Of a DNA stretch of 64,000 bases, positions 9,595 to 20,171 are shown piece by piece (position 1 is the stretch's first letter; each line of letters begins with the position of its first letter). The notes under the pieces were generated by a model. That model was not told the origin of the DNA. It made no database searches and worked only from the letters and a program-made list of their open reading frames with translations. The position numbers were made by a program, and so were the translations under genes. The stretch comes from Acinetobacter venetianus RAG-1 = CIP 110063 (GTDB lineage: Bacteria; Pseudomonadota; Gammaproteobacteria; Pseudomonadales; Moraxellaceae), in NCBI RefSeq assembly GCF_000368585.1, contig NZ_KB849557.1, positions 150,500-214,499 of the forward strand. The letters run 5' to 3'.

Positions 9595-11682
9595 TTATTC
9601 AGGTAACTTAAAGTCCGTTACCGATTCACGTAATGATTCAGCCATATTTGCCAATTCAGAAACTGAGCGAGCTGTATCAAAAGTTGCAGTCGTAGTTTGA
9701 GATGTAATTTCCTGTACGACATTCATCGTTGTAGCAATATGACCTGCTGATGCAGACTGAAGTTTTGCAGCATCAGAAATGCTTGCAATTAACTTCGCCA
9801 AATCGCCCGATACCGTTTGAATTTCGTCTAGTGCAATACCCGCATCTTTTGCTAAGTTCGCACCACGAACAACTTCTGAAGTCGTTTGTTCCATGGAAAT
9901 AACAGCTTCGTTAGTATCTGTTTGAATCGTTTTTACCAGACTCTCAATCTGCTTTGTTGCAGAAGCAGAACGTTCTGCTAGACGCTGTACCTCATCCGCA
10001 ACAACGGCGAAACCACGACCCGCTTCACCTGCCATAGACGCCTGAATAGCAGCGTTTAATGCCAAGATGTTCGTTTGGTCGGCAATATCGTTAATCAGAG
10101 AGACGATGTTACCAATCTCTTGTGAAGATTCACCCAAACGCTTAATACGTTTTGATGTTTCTTGAATCTGTTCACGAATATGATCCATACCTTCGATCGA
10201 ACGGTTTACAACTTGCGCACCATTCGATGCAATTTGTACCGAACGTTGTGCTACATCTGCTGATTCAGAAGCATTTGCAGATACTTGGTCAATAGACAAT
10301 GCCATTTCGTTCATCGCCGCTGATGCACCTGCAATTTCTTGCGCCTGATGCTCAGATGCCTCTGCTAACTGATTGGTAATGTTCTGCGTATCTTGTGTAT
10401 ATCGAGCAACCTCTTGCGAAGTATCCGTAATACGAGATACAAGATCACGTAATTGATCAATCGCAAAGTTAATCGAGTCAGCAATTGCCCCTGTAAAGTC
10501 TTCAGATACTGTTGCATATGAACGTAAGTCACCATCTGCAAGATCGGCAATTTCATCGAGTAAACGTAAAATCGCGTTCTGGTTACGGTCATACTCATCT
10601 TGTAAGCGTGTAACACGCTCTTTATCCGTATTACTACGCAATGCAAGTAATTGTAGTGCTGAAAAAACAAGTAATCCCAAAGCACCAATTAATACAATAC
10701 CAGCAATTACATTAGCCCAACCACCTTCAGCCTTATCAGATAACGTATTTAAAGAACCAAGCAAAGTATCTGATTGCGAGAAAATTTGTGACGAAGCTTG
10801 ACGTACACGAACGATTTGGTTCGCATTCTTTAAAACTGTTTCAGCTGCTGACTTTAGGACTGCATCATAATCTGATTTGATACTATCGACTGACTCACGT
10901 AAATCCGGTGATGTAATACGATCTACGCCTAACTCGGCACTACCATTCAGTTGAGCATTTAAATAAACACCAAAGGTATCAATGTCCGCACCAAAGTCAT
11001 TTGCAGAAACATTAGAATTATCAGTACCAACAAGAACCGAGTTAATAGAACGTAAAATACGCTCTGCGATAAACACTTGGTTTTTCGTGATGATTACCTG
11101 GCTACTTGGCATGTTCTCACGTACCATCTGATCGACCATCAAGTTGTATTCTGCCTGAATCTCAGGAATCGTTTCACTGATCGAAATATTGGTATCGTAT
11201 AATTGATTAATGACTTTTTGTTGTGAAGCAATTAATTCAATATTTTTAGATACGTCACCCCAAAGAGCATCAACTTTTTTGTACTCTTCTGAACCAGTTC
11301 CATAAATACTTTCAACTGTTTCAAGATTCGAAGCAAAACGTTTTTCTGATTCAACTAGGCTTTTCATTGCCTCTGGTGTACCAGATGCAGTTGCTTCAGT
11401 CGCTTGACGAGAAATCATTTGCGACAATAAACGCAATTCACCCAAGCTACGAGTCAACTGATTCGAACGAGGCACACTAACGAAAAGATAAATCAAGAGA
11501 ATAACTGCTAGAGCCAAAGCAATTAAAGCACGATAAAGAATAGGCTTTGATTTTTCAGTTTCACCGAAGATTCGAGAAAACTGATCGAGTTGCGTACGAA
11601 TCTTTTCTAGAAACGCACCACCACTTTTTGAGCCAGTACTATCGCTACCACTAGCATTTTTCTTTTTAAGTTTAAAGCCCAT
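9595..11682 (-). CDS. pilJ: Methyl-accepting chemoreceptor of twitching motility
   Basis: A 695-aa transmembrane MCP. A first membrane helix at about residues 48-70 is preceded by a Lys/Ser-rich cytoplasmic tail, and a periplasmic PilJ-type helical domain runs to about 325. A second helix ([20 protein letters not shown]) is followed by a HAMP-like region and the MCP signalling hairpin with [20 protein letters not shown] and [16 protein letters not shown]. It presents the input to ChpA through PilI. It lies between pilI and chpA in the same orientation. Confidence 0.96.
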   Translation of the reverse strand: MGFKLKKKNASGSDSTGSKSGGAFLEKIRTQLDQFSRIFGETEKSKPILYRALIALALAVILLIYLFVSVPRSNQLTRSLGELRLLSQMISRQATEATASGTPEAMKSLVESEKRFASNLETVESIYGTGSEEYKKVDALWGDVSKNIELIASQQKVINQLYDTNISISETIPEIQAEYNLMVDQMVRENMPSSQVIITKNQVFIAERILRSINSVLVGTDNSNVSANDFGADIDTFGVYLNAQLNGSAELGVDRITSPDLRESVDSIKSDYDAVLKSAAETVLKNANQIVRVRQASSQIFSQSDTLLGSLNTLSDKAEGGWANVIAGIVLIGALGLLVFSALQLLALRSNTDKERVTRLQDEYDRNQNAILRLLDEIADLADGDLRSYATVSEDFTGAIADSINFAIDQLRDLVSRITDTSQEVARYTQDTQNITNQLAEASEHQAQEIAGASAAMNEMALSIDQVSANASESADVAQRSVQIASNGAQVVNRSIEGMDHIREQIQETSKRIKRLGESSQEIGNIVSLINDIADQTNILALNAAIQASMAGEAGRGFAVVADEVQRLAERSASATKQIESLVKTIQTDTNEAVISMEQTTSEVVRGANLAKDAGIALDEIQTVSGDLAKLIASISDAAKLQSASAGHIATTMNVVQEITSQTTTATFDTARSVSELANMAESLRESVTDFKLPE

Positions 11683-11729
11683 ATCAGCTTCTCCCCTGAA
11701 TACGCGTTTATCTTCCGTAGCGCATTAAA

Positions 11730-12266
11730 TTAGTTTATAAATTTTATTGATGCATTCATGTATTGAGGGTTTTTCAACAACCGACTCAGTAAAAATACAT
11801 GCCATTGTTGATTATGTTGATGGAAATACCCTTGACAATAGTCTTGCAACTTATCGTCTAACTCAGTACTTTGAGAAAAGAAACTCTTTTTATTAAAGTG
11901 CTGAATCCCCAAAACTTGGTCAACAACCAAGCCAACATATTGATCTTGATGACTAATACAAATTACTTTTTGTGTTGGAGAAAACTGGCTTCGCTGTCCT
12001 GAAATAAAATGAGTTAAATCAGAAACTGAAAGCAATCGCCCTCGAATATTCGCCAAACCACGCACCCATGCCTGAGTATTTGGAACTGGGGTATATTTCG
12101 GTGGATAAATCACCTCAGAAATTTCCCCCAATGGCGCAACAAAATATTGCCCTAACATCTCAAATGCGATACCAGACCATCGGCTGACTTCATTTTGAGT
12201 TGAAGCGTATTGTTTATTGCCTCGCTTGGATAAGCGAAGCAATTCGATAAATCCATTTGCTGCCAT
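11730..12266 (-). CDS. pilI: CheW-like adaptor
   Basis: A 178-aa single CheW domain protein: SGIAFEMLGQYFVAPLGEISEVI, then LANIRGRLLSVSDL and ISHQDQYVGLVVDQVLGI. It couples the receptor PilJ to the kinase ChpA. It sits 39 nt downstream of pilH and 47 nt upstream of pilJ, the standard order of this operon. Confidence 0.94.
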   Translation of the reverse strand: MAANGFIELLRLSKRGNKQYASTQNEVSRWSGIAFEMLGQYFVAPLGEISEVIYPPKYTPVPNTQAWVRGLANIRGRLLSVSDLTHFISGQRSQFSPTQKVICISHQDQYVGLVVDQVLGIQHFNKKSFFSQSTELDDKLQDYCQGYFHQHNQQWHVFLLSRLLKNPQYMNASIKFIN

Positions 12267-12305
12267 AACCTATCCCGTAATGAGTAATGAAAAGGCTCGT
12301 ATGAA

Positions 12306-12668
12306 TTAACTTAATAATTGTTTAATTACATCAATAAGCTGTTGCTCATCAATTGGCTTGGTCAGATAATCACATGCCCCTTGACGCTTACCCCATACAC
12401 GATCTGTCGCCTGATCTTTGGTACTTACAATCACTACTGGAATATGTTGAGTGTCTTTGCCTTTACTAATTTGACGAGTCGCTTGGAAGCCATTCATCCC
12501 AGGCATCACCACATCCATAAGAACTAAATCAGGCAACTCAGCTTGTGCCATTGTTACACCGTCAGCACCATTGGTTGCTTCAATTACTTCATAACCGTGT
12601 TTTGTTAAAATTTCTCTAAAACGAAAAGTTTCAGTAGGAGAATCATCTACTATAAGTATACGAGCCAT
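12306..12668 (-). CDS. pilH: CheY-like response regulator
   Basis: A 120-aa stand-alone receiver domain. The acidic pair is in IVDDSPTE, the phospho-acceptor Asp is in LVLMDVVMPGMNG, the switch Thr/Ser is in VIVSTKDQ, and Lys is in YLTKPID. In the type IV pilus system PilH is the regulator associated with retraction or with serving as a phosphate sink. It starts 19 nt after pilG. Confidence 0.94.
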   Translation of the reverse strand: MARILIVDDSPTETFRFREILTKHGYEVIEATNGADGVTMAQAELPDLVLMDVVMPGMNGFQATRQISKGKDTQHIPVVIVSTKDQATDRVWGKRQGACDYLTKPIDEQQLIDVIKQLLS

Positions 12669-12687
12669 TTTTTCCTCAATTTAAATT

Positions 12688-13071
12688 TTATGCGCTAACA
12701 TGGTTACGAATCGCATTTAACAGCTCATCTTTACTGAATGGCTTTGTTAAATATTCATCAGACCCCACAACGCGCCCTTTTGCCTGATCAAACAAACCGT
12801 CTTTGCTTGACAACATAATCACTGGAATATTTTGATAGTTTAATGAATTCTTGATTAGGGCACAGGTCTGATAGCCGTCTAAGCGCGGCATCATAATATC
12901 AACAAAAACGATATCAGGATTTGCTTCGGCAATTTTCGATAAGGCTTCAAAACCATCAACCGCTGTCACAACTTCACAACCTTCTCGCTGGAGTAAAGTT
13001 TCAGCCGTACGTCGAATTGTTTTTGAATCGTCAATCACCATTACCTTTAAATTTTGAAATTTATCTTCCAT
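12688..13071 (-). CDS. pilG: CheY-like response regulator, first gene of the pil-chp operon
   Basis: A 127-aa receiver protein: VIDDSKTIRR, phospho-Asp in IVFVDIMMPRLDG, MLSSKDG and YLTKPFSKDEL. PilG is the output regulator promoting pilus extension and cAMP signalling in Pseudomonas. The start has AGGA spaced 7 nt from ATG. The 280-bp AT-rich region upstream (13072-13351) must hold the operon promoter and the divergent promoter of the next gene. Confidence 0.94.
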   Translation of the reverse strand: MEDKFQNLKVMVIDDSKTIRRTAETLLQREGCEVVTAVDGFEALSKIAEANPDIVFVDIMMPRLDGYQTCALIKNSLNYQNIPVIMLSSKDGLFDQAKGRVVGSDEYLTKPFSKDELLNAIRNHVSA

Positions 13072-13351
13072 TTAATTGTCCTGCCCCATTCACTCAATAC
13101 AAATTATGGTTGGTTTAATTTGTTTTATACAGATTAGTTGATATTTTTAACATATCTCTACTTGCATTATCAATGAAGTTTTTTGAACCAACATATCAGT
13201 TTCCCACAACAATAATAATTAGGTCACACTTTTCATCAAATAACTATTTTTTTTGCATACTAAGTATTTTTAATTGTATAAATAGCTACTAATATACAAC
13301 TGATTATTATTTAAAAATAAGTGATTTAATTAACTTTTATCGGGGAATGTA

Positions 13352-14020
13352 ATGACTGGTTCGTTAAAGTTCGGTTTCCGTATTAGCGACTTTACAACGA
13401 TTGCTCGTAATTACATTTGCGCTGTTTTTTTATGCGTTTTTTGCTCTTCTAGCTTTGCAGCAATCGAGCAACCTAAAGCAGTTTGGTATCGTTATTATGA
13501 TAAAAATGGTGTGGCAAATGTAAGCACATCAGTGAGTCCCGAACATATTCGTTATGGCTATGAAGCACTTGATCGCAATATGCAAGTGATCAAAAAAAAT
13601 CGTCCTTATAATGCCGCCCAAGATATTCAACAATCTGCACGTAGAGAGTCTATCGCTCGACAGAGAGAGCAAGATTTACGACTTAAACGCGCCTATGGCA
13701 ATACAAAAATTGCTGCCTCAAAACGAGATCAAATTTTAGCAACATTGAAGAAGCAATTAAATTATCAACAAGATCAGCTTCAACAATTACAGCAAGATAA
13801 AATTGCATTTAAGCGCCAAGAAATGGAATATCATCGCAAAGGACAGGCAATCCCAACACAACTCAAAAACAATTTAGAAAACAACAACAGAAACATTGAT
13901 AATGTCAAAAGAACAGTTGAAAGTTTACGTAATGCTTATCATAAAACCGAATCTGACTATGAAGATATTATCAATCGCTTACGTATATTAGAGCAAAATG
14001 ATGCGAATCGAACGCGCTAG
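13352..14020 (+). CDS. Secreted DUF4124-like protein with coiled-coil tail
   Basis: A 222-aa protein with a signal-anchor or signal peptide (hydrophobic about residues 19-36, ending SSFAA). A short domain follows, with YRYYDKNGVANVSTSVSPEH as in DUF4124 (a small beta domain of envelope proteins). About residues 75-215 are a charged, Gln-rich coiled coil. Function is unknown. It lies divergent from pilG and 178 bp before proS. The start has GGGGAA upstream. Confidence 0.65.
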   Translation: MTGSLKFGFRISDFTTIARNYICAVFLCVFCSSSFAAIEQPKAVWYRYYDKNGVANVSTSVSPEHIRYGYEALDRNMQVIKKNRPYNAAQDIQQSARRESIARQREQDLRLKRAYGNTKIAASKRDQILATLKKQLNYQQDQLQQLQQDKIAFKRQEMEYHRKGQAIPTQLKNNLENNNRNIDNVKRTVESLRNAYHKTESDYEDIINRLRILEQNDANRTR

Positions 14021-14198
14021 CTTAACCATTGCTTAAATCATAATCTCTACACACTCGCATCACTTGGAAGAAATGCCACTGTTTAGTTTTTCCGAAATCA
14101 ATGATTTCATGGCATAATGCCTACTCTTCAAAATTGATCTGTTTATCTATCATTTTTGTTATCTTCTTTAAATAACACTTAACTTTAGGATAGTTTCC

Positions 14199-15914
14199 AT
14201 GCGCGCAAGCCGCTTTTTATTTGCAACGTTAAGAGAAACCCCAAATGATGCTGAAGTCATTTCACACCAGCTCATGTTACGTGCGGGGATGATTCGTAAA
14301 TTAGCTTCTGGCTTATACTCTTGGTTGCCCATGGGAACGCGTGTTTTAAAGAAAGTTGATGCGATTGTTCGTGAAGAAATGAATCGTTCTGGTGCTTTAG
14401 AAGTATTCATGCCAGTTACCCAACCCGCTGCGCTTTGGGGAGAATCTGGCCGTTATGAACAATACGGTCCAGAATTGTTACGCTTTAAAGATCGCCACGA
14501 TAATCCATTTGTACTTGGTCCAACACATGAAGAAGTGATTACTGATTTAGCACGTAACGAATTAAAAAGTTATAAGCAGTTACCTTTGAATTTTTATCAA
14601 ATTCAAACTAAATTTCGTGATGAAATTCGCCCACGTTTTGGTGTGATGCGCTCTCGTGAATTTATCATGAAAGATGCTTATTCATTTCATGCTGACCAAG
14701 CTTCTCTCCAAGAAACTTACGACGTAATGTATGACACTTATAGTCGCATCTTTACACGTCTCGGCTTAGACTTCCGTCCAGTTCAAGCAGATACAGGTTC
14801 AATTGGTGGTTCAGCTTCTCATGAGTTCCATGTGCTTGCTGCGAGTGGCGAAGATGATATCGCCTTCTCAACTGAATCAGACTTTGCTGCTAATGTTGAA
14901 ATGGCTGAAGCTGTTTTAGTTGGTGAGCGTGCATCTGCAACACAAGCTTATACGCTTGTTGATACGCCGAATCAAAAAACCATTGCTGATGTCTGCCAGT
15001 TCTTAAACAGTGATGCTAAACAATCCGTTAAAGCGCTATTAGTACAAGGCCCAAGCGATGAGAAAGGTCATACACCAGTGGTTGCCCTGTTCTTACGTGG
15101 CGATCACGAACTGAATGATATTAAAGCCGAAAAGCATCCCTTAATCGCTGCACCTTTAACTTTTGCAACTGAAGAACAATTACAGCAACATGGATTAACA
15201 GCAGGTTTCTGTGGCCCGCAAGGTCTCGTTGAAAAAGGCTTAACGGTTATCATTGATCGCGCTGCGTCTGTTCTATCTGACTTTGTCGCTGGTGCAAATG
15301 AAGTTGATAAACATGCAACTGGCGTAAACTGGGATCGTGACGCAAAATTCACAGAAGTATTTGATCTGCGTAATGTTGTTGAAGGTGATCCATCTCCTGA
15401 TGGCAAAGGCACGATTCAAATTAAACGTGGTATTGAAGTTGGCCACATCTTCCAGCTTGGTACGAAGTACTCTGAGGCATTGGGTTGTAAGGTTCTCGGT
15501 GAAGATGGTAAACCATTCACAGTGACTATGGGTTGTTATGGCATAGGCGTAACACGCGTAGTTGCTGCTGCAATTGAACAAAACTTTGATGATAAAGGTA
15601 TTATTTGGCCAAAAGCGATTGCACCTTTTGAAGTCGCAATTGTTCCAATGAATGCACATAAATCACCTCGCACACTTGAAGCTGCTGAAACTCTATACGC
15701 TGAATTACAAGCGCAAGGTTACGATGTATTACTTGATGATCGTAACGAGCGTCCAGGTGTTAAATTCTCTGATCTAGAATTGATGGGAATTCCACATCGT
15801 ATCGTAATCGGTGAAAAAGGTTTAGATGCTGGTACTTTTGAATACAAAGGTCGCCGAGATGCGGAAGCGAGTAACTTAAGCAAAGATGAGCTGATGGCTC
15901 AACTCACTCGTTAA
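14199..15914 (+). CDS. proS: Prolyl-tRNA synthetase
   Basis: A 571-aa bacterial-type ProRS, a class II synthetase charging tRNA-Pro. Motif 1 is around [17 protein letters not shown], motif 2 is [17 protein letters not shown], and motif 3 is [12 protein letters not shown]. An editing/insertion domain lies in the middle (about 225-400), and the anticodon-binding domain is at the C-terminus with [14 protein letters not shown]. Length matches the family. It ends at a strong bidirectional terminator. Confidence 0.98.
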   Translation: MRASRFLFATLRETPNDAEVISHQLMLRAGMIRKLASGLYSWLPMGTRVLKKVDAIVREEMNRSGALEVFMPVTQPAALWGESGRYEQYGPELLRFKDRHDNPFVLGPTHEEVITDLARNELKSYKQLPLNFYQIQTKFRDEIRPRFGVMRSREFIMKDAYSFHADQASLQETYDVMYDTYSRIFTRLGLDFRPVQADTGSIGGSASHEFHVLAASGEDDIAFSTESDFAANVEMAEAVLVGERASATQAYTLVDTPNQKTIADVCQFLNSDAKQSVKALLVQGPSDEKGHTPVVALFLRGDHELNDIKAEKHPLIAAPLTFATEEQLQQHGLTAGFCGPQGLVEKGLTVIIDRAASVLSDFVAGANEVDKHATGVNWDRDAKFTEVFDLRNVVEGDPSPDGKGTIQIKRGIEVGHIFQLGTKYSEALGCKVLGEDGKPFTVTMGCYGIGVTRVVAAAIEQNFDDKGIIWPKAIAPFEVAIVPMNAHKSPRTLEAAETLYAELQAQGYDVLLDDRNERPGVKFSDLELMGIPHRIVIGEKGLDAGTFEYKGRRDAEASNLSKDELMAQLTR

Positions 15915-15931
15915 TTAAAAATTTCGCGTAT

Positions 15932-15959
15932 AAAAAAGCCGTTTTAGAACGGCTTTTTT
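15932..15959. terminator. Bidirectional terminator after proS
   Basis: AAAAAAGCCGTT / AACGGCTTTTTT stem with a TTAG loop, 17 nt after the proS stop and 11 nt from the 3' end of the opposing yegP-like gene. Confidence 0.92.
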
Positions 15960-15969
15960 TATTGCTCAG

Positions 15970-16305
15970 TTATACAGTTAAATCTTTAATCGTTTCTGAA
16001 GGTCCATTCTTTTTAACCGACTCAATCCCTTTCTCACGAGACTGTTCACTGGCGTATAGTTGACTTGTACCAATTACTTGATGATTTGCAGCTTTTAAAT
16101 TGAAATAAGGCTTCTCATTCTTAGAAGTCAGTCTCTCATATCGAACATCATCGGGGCTATTTTTTTGCACTGATGCAATTCCATTCAATGCAGCAGCTTT
16201 AGTCTTATATAATTCGCTATTTAAAATAGTTTCAGCATTACCCGCTTTTAATACAAAACGATATTGCCCATCACTCGCTTGAGTTACCTCGAACCATCCA
16301 GCCAT
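15970..16305 (-). CDS. YegP-like protein with two DUF1508 repeats
   Basis: A 111-aa protein built of two copies of the DUF1508 unit: WFEVTQASDGQYRFVLKAGN...TILNSELYKTKAAALNGI and PYFNLKAANHQVIGTSQLYASEQSREKGI. Each repeat is a short beta-beta-beta-alpha unit. E. coli YegP has the same architecture, and its function is unknown. It is a single transcription unit converging on proS. Confidence 0.88.
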   Translation of the reverse strand: MAGWFEVTQASDGQYRFVLKAGNAETILNSELYKTKAAALNGIASVQKNSPDDVRYERLTSKNEKPYFNLKAANHQVIGTSQLYASEQSREKGIESVKKNGPSETIKDLTV

Positions 16306-16460
16306 AAAGACCTCTATTTATTCAGGTTGATTATTTGTTGTTCACCCAATATAGATCAGCCAACCGCAATTAAAAAGATTGTATTTTGTTCACTTTTAGT
16401 AATTTACTTCACTTATAAAATAAAAAAGGGAGCACGCGCCCCCTCTCACCACAAATCAAA

Positions 16461-16805
16461 TTAAACTTTTTTAACAAATTCTGATTTTAGTTTCATAGCA
16501 CCGACGCCATCAATCTTGCAATCGATATTGTGACCATCACTTGCATCTGGCACTAAACGAATACTTTTTACTTTCGTACCTACTTTAACAACGGAAGATG
16601 AACCTTTAATCTTAAGATCTTTAACCACAGTAACACTATCGCCATCAGCTAGAACGTTACCATTTGCATCTTTAATTATTTCTTCTGCTTCAGAAGCTTG
16701 TACTTCTCCTTCTTTCCATTCATATGAACACTCTGGACAAATAAGAAGATCACCATCTTGGTATGTATATTCTGATTGGCATTTTGGGCAATTTGGCAAA
16801 GACAT
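16461..16805 (-). CDS. yjdM: YjdM/PhnA-family zinc-ribbon protein
   Basis: A 114-aa protein starting MSLPNCPKC. The N-terminal zinc ribbon has [21 protein letters not shown] (Cys pairs 14-15 residues apart), followed by the PhnA core [26 protein letters not shown] and the C-terminal KSEFVKKV. The name PhnA is historical; the role is not phosphonate hydrolysis and remains unclear. I chose the ATG at 16805, which has GAG 7 nt upstream; a TTG four codons earlier is in frame but less likely. Confidence 0.87.
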   Translation of the reverse strand: MSLPNCPKCQSEYTYQDGDLLICPECSYEWKEGEVQASEAEEIIKDANGNVLADGDSVTVVKDLKIKGSSSVVKVGTKVKSIRLVPDASDGHNIDCKIDGVGAMKLKSEFVKKV

Positions 16806-16856
16806 AAAAAATCTCAAAAATCCTATTATGATGGATAGAGACCATTTTTCAAAATT

Positions 16857-17213
16857 TCAGGACTGAATCTCTTTTCCATACAAATAATTTTTGAGTACCA
16901 ACGCATGATTTAACTCAGGGTCTTTTGCTGCATAAATTAATGTTAATGGTTGTTCCGTTGCAATTTGTTTTAGTTCATCGACATGAGGATTCTCCCCTAA
17001 CTCTTGGTAATAGCCTTTTTGAAAACTTTGCCAATGTTCAGCCTGATGACAAAACTGTTTCCGTAATGCATTGGAAGGTGCAATTTCCTTTAACCACAAA
17101 TCCAAATGTGCCTGTTCTTTTGAAATACCTCTTGGCCATAAACGATCTACAAGCACACGCATGCCATCTGACTCATCAACTGGATCATAAATACGCTTAA
17201 TTTCAATTTGCAT
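16857..17213 (-). CDS. DUF488 family protein (YeaO-like)
   Basis: A 118-aa protein with the DUF488 signature RVLVDRLWPRGISKEQ near the N-terminus and IYAAKDPELNHALVLKNYL near the end. YeaO-like members are small soluble proteins of unknown role. GGAGG lies 5 nt upstream of the chosen ATG; a GTG one codon earlier would be too close to it. It is followed in the same direction by the yjdM-like gene and preceded by another small gene 23 bp upstream. Confidence 0.82.
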   Translation of the reverse strand: MQIEIKRIYDPVDESDGMRVLVDRLWPRGISKEQAHLDLWLKEIAPSNALRKQFCHQAEHWQSFQKGYYQELGENPHVDELKQIATEQPLTLIYAAKDPELNHALVLKNYLYGKEIQS

Positions 17214-17236
17214 CACTTCCTCCAGATTGTTTAAAA

Positions 17237-17575
17237 CTAACTCTCCATTGAGATATCAATGACTTGTCCATGTGAATCAAAACTAACGCAAATCACATAA
17301 TTGGTCACTTGATCAGGCAAGCTAAAATCAAGCATTTCATAGGCTTCTATTTCCTCATCATCTCCTTCATGCTGGAGGACCAAAGCATCTAAAACCTGTA
17401 AGGGTGTCGGTGAGGATGTCCCAAAATGTTTAACCCAATATTCAGGTTCAATTTCTTCCAAATGATGTTGTATATATAAATCAACGCTATCTTCAGCTTG
17501 TTGATCTTCTAAGGCCAATTGCATGGCAGCTCGTGCTAGTTTTTCACGTTGCTGTAAAATGGATAACTCTTTCAT
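17237..17575 (-). CDS. Small acidic protein resembling DUF2004
   Basis: A 112-aa acidic soluble protein. The C-terminal half (YWVKHFGTSSPTPLQVLDAL ... LPDQVTNYVICVSFD) recalls DUF2004, whose members begin with a similar helical part and end in an xLPDxVTxYxxxVxFD strand. There is no signal peptide and no catalytic motif. It probably forms a small operon with the DUF488 gene 23 bp downstream. I do not know its function. Confidence 0.55.
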   Translation of the reverse strand: MKELSILQQREKLARAAMQLALEDQQAEDSVDLYIQHHLEEIEPEYWVKHFGTSSPTPLQVLDALVLQHEGDDEEIEAYEMLDFSLPDQVTNYVICVSFDSHGQVIDISMES

Positions 17576-17634
17576 TTCCCCACCTCAAAATATCAAATTT
17601 ATTATTAGTTTTTATTTATATTTCAACACTTCAA

Positions 17635-18081
17635 TTATTGATTAGGAATATCTGCTTCTACAAGCAAAGCAAATAAGCTTAGAGACTCTTGCCAACCTAA
17701 GTAACAAGCCTCTACAGGCATAACATCTGGAATTCCTTGCTGTGTAATATGAACTTCCGTCCCCACAATCACAGGTTTCAATTCAACTGTCACATTAATC
17801 TCTCCTGGTAAGTTAGGATCCTCGAATTGATCTGTATAACGTAATCGTTCATTCTCGACGATTTCAATATAAGTACCGCTAAAAGCATGAATATGACCTG
17901 TTGAAAAGTTAGTAAATGACATTTTATATTTGCCGCCCACTTGTGGATCAAAATGATGGACTTTTGCGGTAAAACCATGTGGTGGCATCCATTTCACTAA
18001 TGCATCTGGATCTAGAAACGCTTTAAAAACAAGTGCTGGAGGAGCGGTAAAGACGCGATGTAGTTTTACTGTACCAGACAT
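17635..18081 (-). CDS. SRPBCC / AHSA1-like domain protein
   Basis: A 148-aa START-like (SRPBCC) fold of the AHSA1/activator-of-Hsp90-homology type. Visible features are VKLHRVFTAPPALVFKAF near the start, the family's DPDALVKWMPP, GGKYKMSFTN and the helix GWQESLSLFALLVE at the end. These domains bind hydrophobic ligands or act as stress-linked proteins; the ligand here is unknown. The start at 18081 has GGAG seven nt upstream; an ATG two codons earlier overlaps that site. Confidence 0.8.
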   Translation of the reverse strand: MSGTVKLHRVFTAPPALVFKAFLDPDALVKWMPPHGFTAKVHHFDPQVGGKYKMSFTNFSTGHIHAFSGTYIEIVENERLRYTDQFEDPNLPGEINVTVELKPVIVGTEVHITQQGIPDVMPVEACYLGWQESLSLFALLVEADIPNQ

Positions 18082-18268
18082 TATCATTCTCCATTTTGCT
18101 GTTTTTTTAAGCTACAACTTTATCATAACAATTTCTAGTAGAACTGTGGTGTTGCTGATCCCTCATTTCAGCTCGAATATCGAGAATCTAAAGCTGATTT
18201 TTTGTGAAAAATGGCGCAAAATAACAGTCCATATTTTCGTGATCAGAATATAGCTTTAGGATTGATCT

Positions 18269-18991
18269 ATGAGTCAACTTGCTTTCACGGCTTTTAGCTT
18301 AAATGGTGTAGATGCACAAAAATTCCTTCAAGGACAAGTGACCGTTCATACAGAGCGCTTACCTGAAAACGAAAGTCGCTACACTGCTATTTGCGATTTA
18401 AAAGGACGTATTCATTTTGGTTTATGGATTAAAAAACTTAATCCTGAAAGTTTTAAACTTGTGACAACACAGGATCAAGCAGAAGAGTTTGCAAAGCACA
18501 TTAAAAAATTTGGTGCTTTTTCTAAAATGAAATTGGAAGAAGTTGGAACTGTTTTTCCAACAACAAATGGCAAGCAAACTGAATTTTCTCAAACTGAAAC
18601 TGATATTAACGCTTGGCAAATTCAGGCGATTCAATCGGGTCAAGCTTGGATTACTCAAAAAACTGAGCATCTTTTCCAACCGCAAGAGTTACGCTTACAT
18701 CAACGTGATGGCGTTCATTTTGACAAAGGTTGTTATCTTGGTCAGGAAATTGTTGCTCGTCTTTGGTTTAAAGCAAAACCAAAACACTGGTTACATTTGA
18801 TCCAAGCCAAAGGTGATCTTCCAATGCCAGCAACCCAACTCAGTAAAGATATAGAAGTTGTAAACAGTGTTGCATTTGAAGATGGCTATCTTGCGCTTGT
18901 AATTGCCAAACCTACAGCATTAGCAGAGCTCAATGTAAATGTTTTAGATTTACCAGACGCACTCAATGGTGATGTAGCTCGTCCAAACTAA
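18269..18991 (+). CDS. ygfZ: Folate-binding Fe-S cluster repair/assembly protein YgfZ
   Basis: A 240-aa GcvT-related protein. The YgfZ signature KGCYLGQEIVAR is intact, including the Cys important in E. coli, and the N-terminal FLQGQVTVHT region matches the tetrahydrofolate-binding fold. YgfZ supports a subset of Fe-S enzymes such as MiaB, especially under oxidative stress. It is shorter than the E. coli protein (~326 aa), as in many gammaproteobacterial relatives. It is monocistronic, with a terminator 37 nt downstream. Confidence 0.9.
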   Translation: MSQLAFTAFSLNGVDAQKFLQGQVTVHTERLPENESRYTAICDLKGRIHFGLWIKKLNPESFKLVTTQDQAEEFAKHIKKFGAFSKMKLEEVGTVFPTTNGKQTEFSQTETDINAWQIQAIQSGQAWITQKTEHLFQPQELRLHQRDGVHFDKGCYLGQEIVARLWFKAKPKHWLHLIQAKGDLPMPATQLSKDIEVVNSVAFEDGYLALVIAKPTALAELNVNVLDLPDALNGDVARPN

Positions 18992-19027
18992 GTCCTTATA
19001 AAAATCATGCTTTAATTTTTTGATTTT

Positions 19028-19057
19028 AAAAACTCATGGGTTATCTCATGAGTTTTT
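19028..19057 (+). terminator. Terminator after ygfZ
   Basis: Stem AAAACTCATG / CATGAGTTTT with an 8-nt loop, running into an 8-T tract. Confidence 0.85.
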
Positions 19058-19218
19058 TTTGATTTAAATATTTCTTAATTAGTAACCATTTAAATCTCGA
19101 ACTCGCAAAAATGCTCAAAAATAATAAGGCTAAAATTGAAATAAATTTGAACTACAATTCTTGTCGGAAATCCCAATCGACGTTATTGTTCAACAATTAC
19201 CTATAGAATCAACTCCTC

Positions 19219-19944
19219 ATGCAAATAATGATCAAAGCTTGGTTATCTGCAATTACTTTAAGCTTTTTGAGCTTACAAAGCCTCCATGCTGAAAGTAAAA
19301 CACTAGAACAAAATTTCAAGCGTAATTATCCAGATCTTCCAATCAAATCAATTTCTCCTTCCCCTTTAACGGGTATCTATGAAGTCTATGTCGCAGGAAA
19401 AATTATTTATACGGATGAAACTGCAAAATATTTATTTTTTGGAAATTTATTGGATGTGAAAAATAAAACCAATCTTACCGAGGAACGTTTGATAGAGTTA
19501 GGAAAAAGTGATGTTAAACAGCTACCTCTAAACCAAGCTATTAAATATGTGAAAGGAAATGGAGAACGTACGCTATATGTGTTCACTGATCCAGACTGCC
19601 CATATTGTCAAAAATTAGAACAATATATGACTTCCATCGACAATGTAACGGTCTACATTTTTTTATTCCCACTTAAGAAACTCCATCCTCAAGCTGAAAT
19701 AGCGGCAAATAAAATTTGGTGTGCTAAAAATCAATATGAAGCTTGGGAGGATTATATGCTTCACCGCAAACTGAGTAAAAATTCAGGCCAATGTGACACG
19801 CCTATTCAGAAAAATATAGCCCTTGGTCAATCACTTGAAATCAATGGAACTCCAACAATATTCTTTGCAAATGGCATGCGAGTTTCAGGCATTCCACAAG
19901 ATGCTGAACAGATTGAATTACTATTGCAGGAAGCTAGTAAATAG
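19219..19944 (+). CDS. dsbC: DsbC-family periplasmic disulfide isomerase
   Basis: A 241-aa protein with a signal peptide (IKAWLSAITLSFLSLQSLHA) and an N-terminal DsbC/DsbG dimerisation domain (SISPSPLTGIYEVYVAGKII). A thioredoxin fold follows, with active site DPDCPYCQKL and cis-proline loop GTPTIFF. It reshuffles wrong disulfides in periplasmic proteins, normally kept reduced by DsbD. A second Cys pair (WCAK...GQCDT) is the structural disulfide of the family. Two start codons (positions 1 and 4) are possible. Confidence 0.9.
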   Translation: MQIMIKAWLSAITLSFLSLQSLHAESKTLEQNFKRNYPDLPIKSISPSPLTGIYEVYVAGKIIYTDETAKYLFFGNLLDVKNKTNLTEERLIELGKSDVKQLPLNQAIKYVKGNGERTLYVFTDPDCPYCQKLEQYMTSIDNVTVYIFLFPLKKLHPQAEIAANKIWCAKNQYEAWEDYMLHRKLSKNSGQCDTPIQKNIALGQSLEINGTPTIFFANGMRVSGIPQDAEQIELLLQEASK

Positions 19945-19978
19945 AACTCGTAACCTTTAAGAAGCTCTTAAACCTGTT

Positions 19979-20016
19979 AAAACCAGTAGCCCATTAAACA
20001 AATGGACTACTGTTTT
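19979..20016 (+). terminator. Terminator after dsbC
   Basis: Imperfect stem CAGTAG-C-CCATT / AATGG-A-CTACTG with an AAACA loop, flanked by A-rich and T-rich arms (TTTTAATTTT). Confidence 0.75.
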
Positions 20017-20171
20017 AATTTTGATTTAAGTTCTTTGACCCATCTTAATCAAGATATATACAAAACCATCATTTACAATTTACGCCAATTTTTTATGATG
20101 TGTATTCCATATTGCATATTGCACTCTGCTACATAAAGGATGAAAGCAGGTTTCGGTATAAGGAAAAAAAT

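Noticed and set aside
10365..10688. 107-codon minus-strand frame inside pilJ
   Set aside because: Shifted frame of the well-supported pilJ coding sequence, low-complexity and without family features.
15104..15659. Two long antisense frames inside proS
   Set aside because: Complementary shadow of a conserved synthetase; composition is not protein-like and no start signals are visible.
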